A DNA stretch of 64,000 nucleotides from Mesorhizobium sp. M4B.F.Ca.ET.203.01.1.1 (GCF_004791025.1 NZ_SRUO01000008.1:202644-266643), one strand, 5' to 3'; positions 1 to 9,512 are shown, counted from the stretch's first letter. A program made the numbers and translations. The notes: generated from the sequence alone by a model not told the origin.

Positions 1-100
1 CCAGCGACGGATCGCCTGTGACGCGCGAATCGTCGTTCTCGGCCCACAGACGGTCCATCGGTGCGGCCTTCGCGGCCTTGCTGTCCAATGTTTCCGCCAC
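1..100 (-). CDS. scpA: Segregation and condensation protein A, N-terminus (partial)
   Basis: The first 100 bases read on the minus strand from a GTG start as an open N-terminus (VAETLDSKAAKAAPMDRLW...) that runs off the window edge. ScpA is the kleisin subunit of the SMC-ScpAB condensin that organises and segregates the chromosome. The assignment rests on the N-terminal sequence resembling rhizobial ScpA and on position: scpA usually lies directly downstream of nagZ in these genomes. A purine-rich GGGG lies just before the GTG. The start is 21 bases after the nagZ stop, so the two are probably co-transcribed. Only 33 residues are visible, so no domain can be checked. Confidence 0.6.
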   Translation of the reverse strand, partial: MAETLDSKAAKAAPMDRLWAENDDSRVTGDPSL

Positions 101-121
101 TGCCCCTGTCTCTTTCCTCTG

Positions 122-1141
122 TCAGGCCACCGCGTCGAAATAGGTGGCAAACTCGGCGCGTATCTCGGTCTCGTTCGCGCGGTCGCGATCCTTTATATAG
201 GTCAGCGCCCGCTCGGCGCGCTCGAGCGGCTTGCCGGTAAGCGCCGTGGTGCGTGACGCGATGCCCGACATTTCCTCGAAAACCCCGTTGCAGTGAAGGA
301 CCAGATCGCAGCCCGCCGCAAGGATCGCCGCCGCCTTTGCCGGGAAATCCCCAGAAAGTGCCTTCATCGAGGTGTCGTCGCTCATCAACAGCCCGTCGAA
401 GCCGATCTCGCCGCGGATAATGTCGTTGACCACCTTTGCCGAGGTCGTCGCCGGGTTGTTCGGATCGACGGCGCTGTAGACGACATGCGCCGTCATCGCC
501 ATCGGCAATTGGTTGAGCGCCTTGAACGGAGCGAAATCATGGCTGCGCAGCTCGCTGAGCGGCGTATCGACCGTCGGCAGTTCGAAATGCGTGTCGGCGA
601 AGGCCCGCCCGTGCCCCGGAATGTGCTTCATCACCGGCAGCACGCCGCCCGACATCAGTCCCTCGGCGGCGGCGCGGCCAAGCTCGATGACGGGGCCCGG
701 CTCCTTGCCGTAGGCGCGCGCGCCGATGACGTCGCTGGCGCCTTCCACCGGCACGTCGAGCACCGGCAGGCAATCGGCGGTGATGCCATGGCGAAGCAGG
801 TCAAAGGCATGCAGCCGCGCCATCAGCCATGCGGCGCGGCGGCCAGCCTCGCGGTCGTTGCGCCACAGCGCGCCGAGCGCGCCGCCCGCGGGATAGTTCG
901 GCGCCAATGGCGGCCGCAGGCGTTGCACCCGGCCGCCTTCCTGGTCGATGAACACCGGCGCGTCCGCGCGCCCGACGGCGTCGCGCATCGAGGCGACCAG
1001 ATCGCGGATCTGCTCGGTCTCGCCGACATTGCGGGCAAACAGGATGAACCCCCACGGTCGTTCGCCGCGATAAAAACGGATTTCCTCGGGGGTGAGCGAT
1101 TTCCCGGCGCAGCCGAGGATCATGGATTTTGATTCGGTCAT
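122..1141 (-). CDS. nagZ: Beta-N-acetylhexosaminidase NagZ
   Basis: A 339-residue glycoside hydrolase family 3 enzyme of the cytoplasmic NagZ type, which removes N-acetylglucosamine from anhydromuropeptides during peptidoglycan recycling. Visible signatures are the FIDQEGGRVQRL substrate-pocket motif, the KHIPGHG...DTH segment carrying the catalytic His dyad, and the nucleophile Asp in LMSDDTSMKAL. The reading frame stays open another 113 codons upstream, but that extension is low-complexity Arg/Ala sequence across the SPOR-gene terminator. The start at MTESKSMILGC matches the usual length of about 340 residues. The gene lies between a SPOR-domain protein and scpA, the usual rhizobial order. 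Confidence 0.95.
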   Translation of the reverse strand: MTESKSMILGCAGKSLTPEEIRFYRGERPWGFILFARNVGETEQIRDLVASMRDAVGRADAPVFIDQEGGRVQRLRPPLAPNYPAGGALGALWRNDREAGRRAAWLMARLHAFDLLRHGITADCLPVLDVPVEGASDVIGARAYGKEPGPVIELGRAAAEGLMSGGVLPVMKHIPGHGRAFADTHFELPTVDTPLSELRSHDFAPFKALNQLPMAMTAHVVYSAVDPNNPATTSAKVVNDIIRGEIGFDGLLMSDDTSMKALSGDFPAKAAAILAAGCDLVLHCNGVFEEMSGIASRTTALTGKPLERAERALTYIKDRDRANETEIRAEFATYFDAVA

Positions 1142-1222
1142 GCGTGGAAGCTTAGGGCTTCGCGCGGACAAAGGGAATCTCCCCGCCCAACATGCGGCTG
1201 AAGGCCCGATCCCGGTCCACAA

Positions 1223-1256
1223 AAAACCGGCGCAGCCTCGCAGCCGCGCCGGTTTT
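1223..1256 (-). terminator. Rho-independent terminator after the SPOR gene
   Basis: A perfect 11-bp inverted repeat (AAAACCGGCGC / GCGCCGGTTTT) with a 12-base loop. On the minus strand it is followed by a T run. It lies 19 bases past the stop of the SPOR-domain gene and before nagZ, so it should end most transcription from the upstream gene and implies that nagZ has its own promoter or depends on read-through. Confidence 0.85.
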
Positions 1257-1274
1257 GATTGATTGCAGCCAGCC

Positions 1275-4200
1275 TCAGCGCGACACGAAGCAGTTGCCGC
1301 CGGCCGCCTTGTAGCTGGTGCACAGGGCGATCGCGTCGTTGCGCGACTGCGCCGGCACGCGGACGCGGTAGAAGGTGCCCTTGCCGGCGATCTCGGCCTT
1401 GACGATGTTGGCGGTGCGGCCCGACAGCACGCTGCCGTAGCGGCGCTGCAGGTCCTGGTAGGTGGACTGCGCGCTTTCAACCGTCGGCTGCGAGGCGATC
1501 TGCATCGACCACGAACCGCCGCCCGCCGCTGCCGCGCTCGGTGATATGGAGGCGACCTGGTCGGGCTTCACCTCGCCGACGACGTCGACCGGCTGGTCGG
1601 ACGGACGCTGCGGCGCAACCGGAACAGTGGCCGGCGTGTCGGCCGACTGGCTGTGGGTGGTCTGCGTCTTGGCTTCAGCCTTGGCCTCGGGCTTCGGCGC
1701 CGCCGGCTTGAGCGGCTGAGCGGCATCGGACTGGTCGGCGCTGGCGACCTGGTCGGTCGGCTGATCGCTTGCCTGATCGGTCGCCGGCGCCACGGTGCCG
1801 GTCTGCTCGGCACCGGCCTGCGCCGCGGGGGCGACATGCTGGGGCGCCGGATCGGCCGGTTCGGCGGCAGCGACCTGCGGAGCAGCCTCGGGTGCAGGAT
1901 CCTCGCGCGCAACCAGCGAGCCATCGGGCTTGACCATCATGGTCCTGACCTTGCGCGGCGCGACAGCGACGACTTCCGGGTTGGTCCCTTTGTCGGCTTC
2001 CTGCAGGACCTGGGCTATGCGATCCTCGGATTTCGGCGCCGGCGCCGCTTCCGCGCTGGCCTGCGCATCCACGCCCGGCATCGCGGTCGCGGCGGCATTG
2101 CCCACATCGTCCATGCCCGGCGCAGCATCGGCGGGCGAAAGATCGACGACGCGGCTCTCCGGCTCCTTGGCTTTCACATCGACCGGCTCTTCGGTGTTGG
2201 TGACCAGCTTTTCCTGCACCGGCTCGGCCGGCTTGGTCCCCTTGACCACCGCGTCATAGACCTTGTTGTCCTGGTTCGGCACCACCGTGCCGCCCGGATT
2301 CTCCGGCTTGACCTTGATCGGCGCGTTGTCGGCCTTGACGATAACCGGCGCCTCGCTGCCGCCCTTGCCACCAAACGACAAGGCAAAGGCGCCAAGACCA
2401 CCGGCCAGGGCCACGGCGCCGACGACGGCGGCGATCAGCACGCCACGGCCGCGCGGCCTGGCGGCCTCACGCTCGGCAAGGCCCGGTACCGCCATCTCCT
2501 GGTCCAGTTCGGGGTCGTAGTCGAGCTCATCGACCGCGAAATCGTCGGCCTGCGCGAGCGGCCGGCTGCCCGGCAGATCGTCAATATCGAAGCCGCCCGT
2601 CGCGGCGGCCTGGGAAACCGGCGCTGAGGCAGCCGGCATTTCAGCCGGCTTCGCCGCCGCATAGGCGCGCGCGTCGCCGTGATCGTGGCCCGGCTTGAAC
2701 CCGGCGCCGTAGCTGTCGTCCTCATAGGCGGCGGCGCGTGCGGGCGCAGGCGCCAGATCGACAGCGTTCATGTCGTTCAGCAGGCCGGCGAACTCGGCGT
2801 CGAGATCGTCAAAAGCTGGCGCCGCCGGCTTTTCTTCCTCGAAATTGAGCTCGGGAATATCGAGATCGTCGGCAAGCGCCACCACGCGCTCCGGCACGTC
2901 GATGGTTTCGACGTCGGGCATCTCGTCATAGGCTTGCGGCTGGTCCTGCGGCGCGGGCTCCGGCTCGGCATAGGCCGGAACCTCCTCCACGACCGGCTCC
3001 TGCCGGTATGACGGCTCGGCCGAAACCGGCGCCGCCGATGCCGTCGGCTGGGCCGCGAACGTCGCCTGCGCGGCCGCTGCGACCGGTGTCACGCGGCTCC
3101 AGGAACGGGCCGGCTCAGGCGGTGCCGAGCGCAGCCAGTCCTGCGAAGGGGAAGCCGACGCCACGGGATGGCTCGGCTCCTGATCGCCCCCGATACCCCT
3201 GGCAAAGGCGGCATCGAACGCGTCGTCGTCGAAATCAATGTCGGCGGAGGGCGCTGCATCCTCGCCGGACGCTGGCTCCTGCCCGTCGAGATTCCAATCG
3301 AGGTCATCAGCCAGCTGTTGGGGAGCGGGAGTCTCGATCACCGGCTGACGGACGGGCTCGGCTTCCCTGGCGACGGGAACCGGCCGCGCGCTCATGGCGC
3401 CGAGGAGAGCGTTGAGTTCGTCCTCGAGGCTCCGCTCTTCGGCGGCGGGCTTCGGCGGCTCGACCGCGACGACGGCGGGCGCAATCGGAGCGATTTCCTC
3501 GGCAGCGGCTTCGGCTGCCGGCTGTTGATCCTCGGCGGTCGGCGCATCGTCGATATCAAGCTCGAAATTGTCGTCGAACGCTTCCTGCGCGACGAATTCG
3601 GGAGCATCGTCATTGGCATCGGTGACGTAAGCGGCCTCGGCAGGCGCTTCGGCAGCCACCGGCTCGTCGACCGGCGCGTGATCGATCTCGAATTCGTCCT
3701 CAAAAGCCCGCAGATCGGCCTCGGCATCGTCAGCGGCATAGGCGGCCTCGGCGAGCGCTTCGACGGCCGGCATCCCATCGGCTTCAGCCGGCTCTTCGGC
3801 CTGCGCGGCTTCAGCCGGCGCTTCGGCCTGCGCTTCGAAATCCGTGTCGACATCGGCCATCGCCTCGTCGAAATGACCGGAAAAGTCCTCCTCGGGGATC
3901 GCCTGGTCGGCAGCCGCCTGCACAGGCGCTGCATATTCGGCAGCAACGGCCGGCGCGGCATGATCCTCCGCAGGGCCATGTCCGTCTAGCGTCAGCTCGT
4001 CCTCGAGCGACAGAGAAACCGAATGTTCGAGATCGTCATCGAAAGCGGCTTCGGCCACTGGCGCGGCAGCTTCGACGACGTTGTGGTCGACCGCCTCCAC
4101 CGCCTCATTGGCGCCCGGGAATTCGCGATCGAGCGACGCGGCAAGCTCGTCGTCCATCGGCAGATCGTCATCGAGCGGCGAGACGTCTTCGAGCGAACTG

Positions 4201-4655
4201 GCGACCGCCTGGCCGAAATCATCGTCGAAGGCCGCTTCGAATTGCGACTCCGCTTCGACCTGGAGCTCCGCATCGGCCTGCGGCTCGGCGGCCGCTTGCG
4301 CCGGGGCGCCGAAGTGATGGTCCGCGATATCGTCGAACACGAAGTCCTGGTCGAGCGACGCCGCAAGCTCGTCGTCCAGCGCAACGGAGGCTGCGGTTTC
4401 GAAAGCCGGCTCTGGCGGCTGCGCGACGGCGGCACTTTCCTCGGCGCCGAACTCGCCCATCAGCTCCTTCTCGAGGTCGATGTCGAAATCGCTGCCCGCG
4501 GCAGGCTGATTGGCGGGCGCAGCCTTCTGGACAGGCACCTGCGGCTTTACCGGCTGGCGCGGGTCGAAACCCATGATCCTGGTCAGTTCCGCAAACGGAT
4601 CGTCGTCAGCGATGTCGTTGTGATCGGCTACTTTCAGCGGGGTTCTGTCTGCCAT
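1275..4655 (-). CDS. Long SPOR-domain envelope protein
   Basis: A 1126-residue bitopic protein. It has a very long acidic, Ala/Glu/Asp/Pro-rich cytoplasmic part (about residues 1-745) built of degenerate repeats such as DDELAASLD and AFDDDF. One transmembrane helix (GVLIAAVVGAVALAGGLGAF, near 750-770) and a periplasmic Pro/Ala-rich linker follow. The C-terminal SPOR domain (about the last 80 residues, starting GGGSWSMQIASQPTVESAQ) has the usual pattern of paired strands and helices. SPOR domains bind glycan strands lacking stem peptides and direct proteins to the division site. The start MADRTPLKVADHND is the first Met of the frame. The length is at the high end for the family because of the repetitive cytoplasmic region. 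Confidence 0.88.
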   Translation of the reverse strand: MADRTPLKVADHNDIADDDPFAELTRIMGFDPRQPVKPQVPVQKAAPANQPAAGSDFDIDLEKELMGEFGAEESAAVAQPPEPAFETAASVALDDELAASLDQDFVFDDIADHHFGAPAQAAAEPQADAELQVEAESQFEAAFDDDFGQAVASSLEDVSPLDDDLPMDDELAASLDREFPGANEAVEAVDHNVVEAAAPVAEAAFDDDLEHSVSLSLEDELTLDGHGPAEDHAAPAVAAEYAAPVQAAADQAIPEEDFSGHFDEAMADVDTDFEAQAEAPAEAAQAEEPAEADGMPAVEALAEAAYAADDAEADLRAFEDEFEIDHAPVDEPVAAEAPAEAAYVTDANDDAPEFVAQEAFDDNFELDIDDAPTAEDQQPAAEAAAEEIAPIAPAVVAVEPPKPAAEERSLEDELNALLGAMSARPVPVAREAEPVRQPVIETPAPQQLADDLDWNLDGQEPASGEDAAPSADIDFDDDAFDAAFARGIGGDQEPSHPVASASPSQDWLRSAPPEPARSWSRVTPVAAAAQATFAAQPTASAAPVSAEPSYRQEPVVEEVPAYAEPEPAPQDQPQAYDEMPDVETIDVPERVVALADDLDIPELNFEEEKPAAPAFDDLDAEFAGLLNDMNAVDLAPAPARAAAYEDDSYGAGFKPGHDHGDARAYAAAKPAEMPAASAPVSQAAATGGFDIDDLPGSRPLAQADDFAVDELDYDPELDQEMAVPGLAEREAARPRGRGVLIAAVVGAVALAGGLGAFALSFGGKGGSEAPVIVKADNAPIKVKPENPGGTVVPNQDNKVYDAVVKGTKPAEPVQEKLVTNTEEPVDVKAKEPESRVVDLSPADAAPGMDDVGNAAATAMPGVDAQASAEAAPAPKSEDRIAQVLQEADKGTNPEVVAVAPRKVRTMMVKPDGSLVAREDPAPEAAPQVAAAEPADPAPQHVAPAAQAGAEQTGTVAPATDQASDQPTDQVASADQSDAAQPLKPAAPKPEAKAEAKTQTTHSQSADTPATVPVAPQRPSDQPVDVVGEVKPDQVASISPSAAAAGGGSWSMQIASQPTVESAQSTYQDLQRRYGSVLSGRTANIVKAEIAGKGTFYRVRVPAQSRNDAIALCTSYKAAGGNCFVSR

Positions 4656-4758
4656 TATTGTTCCCGAACTCGCACACAGTCGGACGCCATGGACGTCGCG
4701 CAGGGTTGGCCCTTACCAGCGCAATGTGGGCAAAAGGTGACAGGCTTTTTAGTCAAAC

Positions 4759-6516
4759 CTAACGCATCTCGGTGGGCGCTTCGGCCCCAATCAGCGTCAG
4801 GCCGGACGTCAAAACGTCCGAAACAGCCTGCACCAGCCCCAGTCTGGCATACGTCAATTGTCGGTCGTTAACCTTAACAAAACGTAAGTCAGGATTATCC
4901 GTCCCCCGGTTCCAGTGCCCATGGAAGCTGGAAGCCAGATCGTAGAGGTAGAATGCCAGCCTGTGCGGCTCCAATGCAAGGGCCGCGGACTCAATCAGTC
5001 TTGGATATTCAGCCAGCTTCCGGATCAGGCCGATTTCGCCCTCGTCGGAGAGCGAAGCCACCGACGCCGTCAGCCGATTGCGGTCGAAATTGGCCTCGCC
5101 CAACTGCTCGCTCGCCTGCCGGAACACCGAGTGGCAGCGCGCCGAGGCGTATTGCACGTAGAACACCGGATTGTCCTTCGACTGCTCGGTCACCTTGGCG
5201 AAGTCGAAATCGAGCGGCGCGTCGTTCTTGCGGTAAAGCATCATGAAGCGGATCGGGTCGCGGCCAACCTCTTCGACGACCTCGCGCAGCGTGACGAAAT
5301 CGCCGGACCGTTTCGACATGCGGACCGGCTCGCCGTCGCGGAACAGCTTGACCAACTGGCAGAGCAGGACGGTGAGCTTCACCTCGTCGCCCGCGACCGC
5401 GCGCGCCAGCGCCTCAAGCCGCTTGACGTAGCCGCCATGGTCGGCTCCCAGGACATAGATCAGGTCGACGAAGCCGCGGTCGACCTTGTCCTTGAGATAG
5501 GCGACATCAGCGGCGAAATAGGTGAAGGAGCCGTCCGACTTGACCAGCGCCCGGTCCATGTCGTCGCCGACGGCGGTCGAGCGGAACAAGGTCTGCTCGC
5601 GATCTTCCCAGTCGTCCGGCTTCTCGCCCTTGGGCGGCGGCAGCTTGCCCTTGTAGATATGCCCCTTCAGCGTCAGGTCGGCGATTGCCGAGCGGATCTT
5701 CCTGGCATTGTCGGCATGCAGCGTGCGCTCGGAGAAGAACACGTCGTGGTGCACGTTGAGCAGCGCCAGATCCTCGCGGATCATCGCCATCATGGCATCG
5801 ATGGTGCGGTTCTTGACGATGGCGAGCGCCTCGTCTTCCGGCATCTGCAAAAGCTTGCCGCCAAACTCCTTTACCAGCGCCTGGCCGACCGGAATGAGAT
5901 AGTCGCCCGGATAGAGCCCGGCCGGTATCTCGCCGATCGCCTCGCCGAGCGCCTCGCGGTAGCGGAGCAAAGCCGAGCGGCCGAGCACGTCGATCTGCGA
6001 GCCGGCGTCGTTGATGACATATTCCTTGGTCACGTCGTAGCCGGCGAAGGCCATCAGATTGGCGAGCGTGTCGCCCACCACCGCGCCCCGGCAATGGCCG
6101 ACATGCATCGGGCCGGTCGGGTTGGCCGAAACATATTCGACATTGGCCTTGCGGCCGCCGCCGATGGTCGAGCGGCCATAGTTGCGGCCCTCGCCGAGCA
6201 GCGCCGCCAGGTGCGCCTGCCAGAACCCGTCATGCAGCCTGAGATTGACGAAGCCCGGACCGGCGACATCGGCCGCCGCGACGTCGGCGTCGCCACGCAA
6301 CGCCTCGGCCAGCCTTTCGGCAAGCGCGCGCGGGTTCTGCCCGGTCGGCTTGGCAAGCACCATCGCGGCGTTGGTGGCGAGATCGCCATGGCTGGCATCG
6401 CGCGGTGGCTCGACGGCGATGCGCGACAGGTCGAGCGGCGCGCCGTCCTTGTCTTTCAGGTCAAGCGCTTCTACGGCTTTTATGACTCGCGCGTTGAAAT
6501 CGGCGAAGATGTTCAT
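4759..6516 (-). CDS. argS: Arginyl-tRNA synthetase
   Basis: A 585-residue class I aminoacyl-tRNA synthetase charging tRNA-Arg. The N-terminal tRNA-binding region (residues 1-100) precedes ANPTGPMHVGH, the HIGH motif of the Rossmann fold. The arginine-specific catalytic core follows, with RMSKRSGDFV in the position of the KMSKS loop. The C-terminal DALR-type helical domain starts near ASARCHSVFRQ and ends with LTLIGAEAPTEMR. The frame has 17 extra codons upstream, but MNIFADFNARV is the start expected for the family. The gene is followed by the SPOR gene after about 100 bases and preceded by dgt after 64 bases, all on one strand. Confidence 0.97.
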   Translation of the reverse strand: MNIFADFNARVIKAVEALDLKDKDGAPLDLSRIAVEPPRDASHGDLATNAAMVLAKPTGQNPRALAERLAEALRGDADVAAADVAGPGFVNLRLHDGFWQAHLAALLGEGRNYGRSTIGGGRKANVEYVSANPTGPMHVGHCRGAVVGDTLANLMAFAGYDVTKEYVINDAGSQIDVLGRSALLRYREALGEAIGEIPAGLYPGDYLIPVGQALVKEFGGKLLQMPEDEALAIVKNRTIDAMMAMIREDLALLNVHHDVFFSERTLHADNARKIRSAIADLTLKGHIYKGKLPPPKGEKPDDWEDREQTLFRSTAVGDDMDRALVKSDGSFTYFAADVAYLKDKVDRGFVDLIYVLGADHGGYVKRLEALARAVAGDEVKLTVLLCQLVKLFRDGEPVRMSKRSGDFVTLREVVEEVGRDPIRFMMLYRKNDAPLDFDFAKVTEQSKDNPVFYVQYASARCHSVFRQASEQLGEANFDRNRLTASVASLSDEGEIGLIRKLAEYPRLIESAALALEPHRLAFYLYDLASSFHGHWNRGTDNPDLRFVKVNDRQLTYARLGLVQAVSDVLTSGLTLIGAEAPTEMR

Positions 6517-6580
6517 TGGGTCTGGCTCTGGCGGCTGTGCTAGGGAATCCGGCTCGTTGGCCGGCAAAATCGCGCTCGCC

Positions 6581-7810
6581 CTAGCTCAAATCGGGCGTGT
6601 GGTCAAACAAGCGACGGTGTTCCTTCAGGGCGTAGGTATCGGTCATGCCCGCCAGGAAATCGGCGACGCTGCGCGCCTTGATGCGATCCTGCGCCCTATC
6701 GAGGCCTTCGCGCCAGCCGTCGGGCATGGCGCGCGGATCGGCGAAATAGGCATCGAACAGATCCCTGACGATCCCTTCGGCGTCGGCACGCACGCGCATG
6801 ACCTCGCTGTGCCGGTAAAGATGCTTGTAGAGGAAGGCCTTCAATTCCTTCTCGGTCGCGGCCATGCCGGCGGAGAAGGTCACCATCGTCTCGCCCGCCG
6901 CCCGCACGTCGTCGGCGCTTGCCGGCTTCAGGCGCTCGAGATTGGCGTGGGTGGAGGCAATCACGTCCTCGACCATCATGGTGATCTGGCGGCGCATCAG
7001 TTCATGGCCGGTGCGCACGGCGTCGAGCGCCGGATAGCGCTCCCGCACGCTCGCCAGGATCGAGCCCGGCAAGGTGACGTCCTCCAGCATGTCCAGCGTC
7101 AGGAAGCCCGACCGCAGACCGTCATCGATGTCATGGGTGTTGTAGGCGATATCGTCGGCGATCGCCGCGCACTGCGCCTCGATGCCGGCAAACCGGTCGA
7201 GTTCGAGATCATGCAGCTCCGAATAGTCGCGGATCGCCTGCGGCACCGGGCCCTTCAGCCCCTGCCCTTTGGCATCCGTCAGCGGCCCATTGTGCTTGAC
7301 CAGCCCCTCCAGCGTTTCCCAGGTGAGGTTCAGCCCGTCGAACTCGGCATAACGCCGCTCAAGCCGCGTCACCACGCGCAGCGACTGCGCATTGTGGTCG
7401 AAGCCACCCCAGGCAGCCATCTTCTCATTCAACGCCTCCTCGCCGGTATGGCCGAAGGGCGTGTGGCCGAAGTCGTGCACCAGGGCCACGGCTTCGGCCA
7501 GATCCTCGTCGCCGCGCAGCGCCCGCGCCAGAGCGCGCGCAATCTGCGCAACCTCGATCGAATGCGTCAGCCTGGTGCGGTAGTGGTCGCCCTCATGCGC
7601 GACGAACACCTGCGTCTTGTGCTTCAGGCGGCGGAAGGCAGTCGAATGGATGATGCGGTCGCGATCGCGCTGGAACGGCGTACGGGTCGGGCTTTCGGCC
7701 TCCTCGAACAGCCGCCCGCGCGAGCGCGCGGGATCGCTGGCATAGGCGGCGCGCGGCCGGTAGCCGAACCCTATGTCGCCGAGAGCATCCTTGCCCTGCC
7801 GCTCGTCCAT
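6581..7810 (-). CDS. dgt: dGTPase-like HD-domain triphosphohydrolase
   Basis: A 409-residue protein of the deoxyguanosinetriphosphate triphosphohydrolase-like family, which hydrolyses dNTPs to nucleoside and triphosphate. The metal-binding HD motif is complete: RLTHSIEVAQIARALA supplies the first His and LVHDFGHTPFGHTG the HD pair and following His. The N-terminal RRLKHKTQVF segment is typical of the family. The start at MDERQGKDALGD follows a purine-rich ribosome-binding sequence (GGTGGGTGA). It is divergent from erpA with 69 bases between starts, which must hold both promoters, and lies upstream of argS on the same strand. Confidence 0.92.
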   Translation of the reverse strand: MDERQGKDALGDIGFGYRPRAAYASDPARSRGRLFEEAESPTRTPFQRDRDRIIHSTAFRRLKHKTQVFVAHEGDHYRTRLTHSIEVAQIARALARALRGDEDLAEAVALVHDFGHTPFGHTGEEALNEKMAAWGGFDHNAQSLRVVTRLERRYAEFDGLNLTWETLEGLVKHNGPLTDAKGQGLKGPVPQAIRDYSELHDLELDRFAGIEAQCAAIADDIAYNTHDIDDGLRSGFLTLDMLEDVTLPGSILASVRERYPALDAVRTGHELMRRQITMMVEDVIASTHANLERLKPASADDVRAAGETMVTFSAGMAATEKELKAFLYKHLYRHSEVMRVRADAEGIVRDLFDAYFADPRAMPDGWREGLDRAQDRIKARSVADFLAGMTDTYALKEHRRLFDHTPDLS

Positions 7811-7879
7811 TCACCCACCAGTTGACTTGGCCCCGCCCGCTTCATACCTATCATATGAAACCGAAAGCAAGGTGACGCC

Positions 7880-8227
7880 ATGGGCGCCGATGCCAAGACT
7901 GCCATGAAGGTCGAGATGACCGACGCCGCCGCCAAGCGGATCGCCAGGATCGTGTCCGGCGAGCCAGGCAAGACGGCGCTGCGCGTCTCGGTCGAAGGCG
8001 GCGGCTGCTCCGGCTTTTCCTACAAGTTCGACCTCGTCGACACACGCAACGACGACGACGTCGCCATCGAGAAGGACGGCGCCACCGTGCTGATCGACGA
8101 CCTGTCGCTGGTCTATATGGGCGGCTCGGTGATCGACTTCGTCGACGACCTGATGGGCCAGTCGTTCCAGATCAGGAATCCGAACGCCGTCGCCTCCTGC
8201 GGCTGCGGCACCAGTTTTTCTGTTTAG
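7880..8227 (+). CDS. erpA: Iron-sulfur cluster insertion protein (ErpA/HesB type)
   Basis: A 115-residue A-type iron-sulfur carrier. The three cluster-binding cysteines are visible: one in GGGCSGFSY and two in the C-terminal SCGCGTSF. The spacing and length match ErpA/IscA. The protein receives an Fe-S cluster from the assembly scaffold and passes it to target apoproteins in the cytoplasm. The start at MGADAKTAMK has an AAGGTGA ribosome-binding site five bases upstream. The next gene (VOC protein) begins 10 bases after the stop, so the two, and probably xth, form one plus-strand operon. Confidence 0.92.
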   Translation: MGADAKTAMKVEMTDAAAKRIARIVSGEPGKTALRVSVEGGGCSGFSYKFDLVDTRNDDDVAIEKDGATVLIDDLSLVYMGGSVIDFVDDLMGQSFQIRNPNAVASCGCGTSFSV

Positions 8228-8237
8228 CTGAAATCGG

Positions 8238-8642
8238 ATGCCTGCCGTCGGGGCGGTTCGTCAGGTCGCGCTCTCGGCCGGCCGCGATCTCGACATCACG
8301 CTCGCCTTCTGGCGTGACGTGCTCGGCATGGGCGTGCATGCGCGCTACGATCCGCCGGGCATCGCCTTCATCATGGCCGGCGACGTGCGCCTGTTCTTCA
8401 CCGATGGCGTGCCGGCGGGCATCGTCTATCTCGACATTACCGGCCTCGAAGCCTTCCATGCGCAGGCGAAGGCCGCGGGCATTCCCTTCACCGCGCCGCC
8501 GGCACTAGTCCATCGCGACACCGAAGGCCAGTTCGGTCCGGCGGGGGAAAGCGAGTGGATGGCCTTCCTAAAGGACCCGGCAGGCAATACGATCGGCCTC
8601 GTCGAACGCCTCCCGTCCGAAGATCCCAAGGGCAATCCATGA
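8238..8642 (+). CDS. VOC-family (glyoxalase-like) protein
   Basis: A 134-residue single VOC-fold protein. It has the paired beta-alpha-beta modules typical of glyoxalase/bleomycin-resistance proteins, with FWRDVLGMGV in the first half and WMAFLKDPAGNTIGLVE in the second. The substrate cannot be predicted. The stop codon overlaps the ATG of the following exonuclease gene (ATGA), indicating translational coupling. It sits in the erpA-VOC-xth operon. Confidence 0.8.
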   Translation: MPAVGAVRQVALSAGRDLDITLAFWRDVLGMGVHARYDPPGIAFIMAGDVRLFFTDGVPAGIVYLDITGLEAFHAQAKAAGIPFTAPPALVHRDTEGQFGPAGESEWMAFLKDPAGNTIGLVERLPSEDPKGNP

Positions 8643-9433
8643 AAATCGTCACCTGGAACATCAACGGCGTTCGCGCCCGCATCGGCAACCTCACCCACTG
8701 GCTGACCGAAAGCGCGCCCGACATCGTCTGCCTGCAGGAGATCAAATCGGTCGACGAACAGTTCCCGCGCGCCGAGGTCGAGGCGCTCGGCTACAATGTC
8801 GAGACCCATGGCCAGAAGGGCTTCAACGGCGTCGCCCTCCTGTCGAAACTGCGCTTCGATGAAGTTATCAAGGGCTTGCCCGGTGATGACGAGGACGAGC
8901 AGGCGCGCTTCATCGAGGGCGTGTTCTCGACCGACAGGGGCGCGCTGCGCGTCGCCTCGCTCTATCTGCCGAACGGCAATCCGATCGATGACGAGAAGAA
9001 GTTCTCCTACAAGCTGTCGTGGATGGCGCGGCTGGAGAGGTGGGCGCAGGAGCGGCTGCGGCTCGAAGAGGCGCTGGTGCTGGCCGGCGACTACAATGTC
9101 ATCCCCGAAGCCGCCGACGCCCGGTTCCCGGAGAACTGGCTGCGCGACGCCCTGTTCCAGCCGCAGACGCGGCAGGCCTTCCGTCGGCTAAAGAACCTCG
9201 GCTTCACCGAAGCGGTGCGCGCCGTCACCGATTCGTCCGATGTCTACACGTTCTGGGACTATCAGGCCGGCGCCTGGCAGAAGAACAACGGCATCCGCAT
9301 CGACCACCTGCTTTTGTCGCCCGAAGCCGCCAACCGTTTTTCCTCGGCCTCGGTCGAAAAGCATGTCCGCGCCTGGGAGAAGCCATCCGACCATGTGCCG
9401 GTGGCGATCGAGCTGGCGCTGCAGCCCGCCTGA
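8639..9433 (+). CDS. xth: Exodeoxyribonuclease III / AP endonuclease
   Basis: A 264-residue member of the exonuclease-endonuclease-phosphatase superfamily acting on abasic sites and 3' ends in base-excision repair. The canonical motifs are present: MKIVTWNINGVRAR, the metal-binding Glu in CLQEIKS, GDYNV, IRIDHLLLS and the catalytic SDHVPV at the C-terminus. The open frame starts 28 codons earlier inside the VOC gene. The ATG chosen overlaps the VOC stop (ATGA) and begins exactly where family members begin. Confidence 0.95.
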   Translation: MKIVTWNINGVRARIGNLTHWLTESAPDIVCLQEIKSVDEQFPRAEVEALGYNVETHGQKGFNGVALLSKLRFDEVIKGLPGDDEDEQARFIEGVFSTDRGALRVASLYLPNGNPIDDEKKFSYKLSWMARLERWAQERLRLEEALVLAGDYNVIPEAADARFPENWLRDALFQPQTRQAFRRLKNLGFTEAVRAVTDSSDVYTFWDYQAGAWQKNNGIRIDHLLLSPEAANRFSSASVEKHVRAWEKPSDHVPVAIELALQPA

Positions 9434-9512
9434 GGGCTACTCACGCAAATCTCCGCAAAACCCTGATATCGCCACAAATTGCGCGTTTGATGCGACTTGC
9501 TGCGGGGGTTCG

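Noticed and set aside
1142..1480. N-terminal extension of the nagZ frame
   Set aside because: Low-complexity Arg/Ala sequence that crosses a clear terminator; family length fits the start at 1141.
1653..2627. 324-codon plus-strand frame opposite the SPOR gene
   Set aside because: Antisense of a repetitive acidic gene, giving Arg/Gly-rich nonsense.
4915..6543. 542-codon plus-strand frame opposite argS
   Set aside because: Antisense shadow of a high-GC synthetase gene; no recognisable domain.
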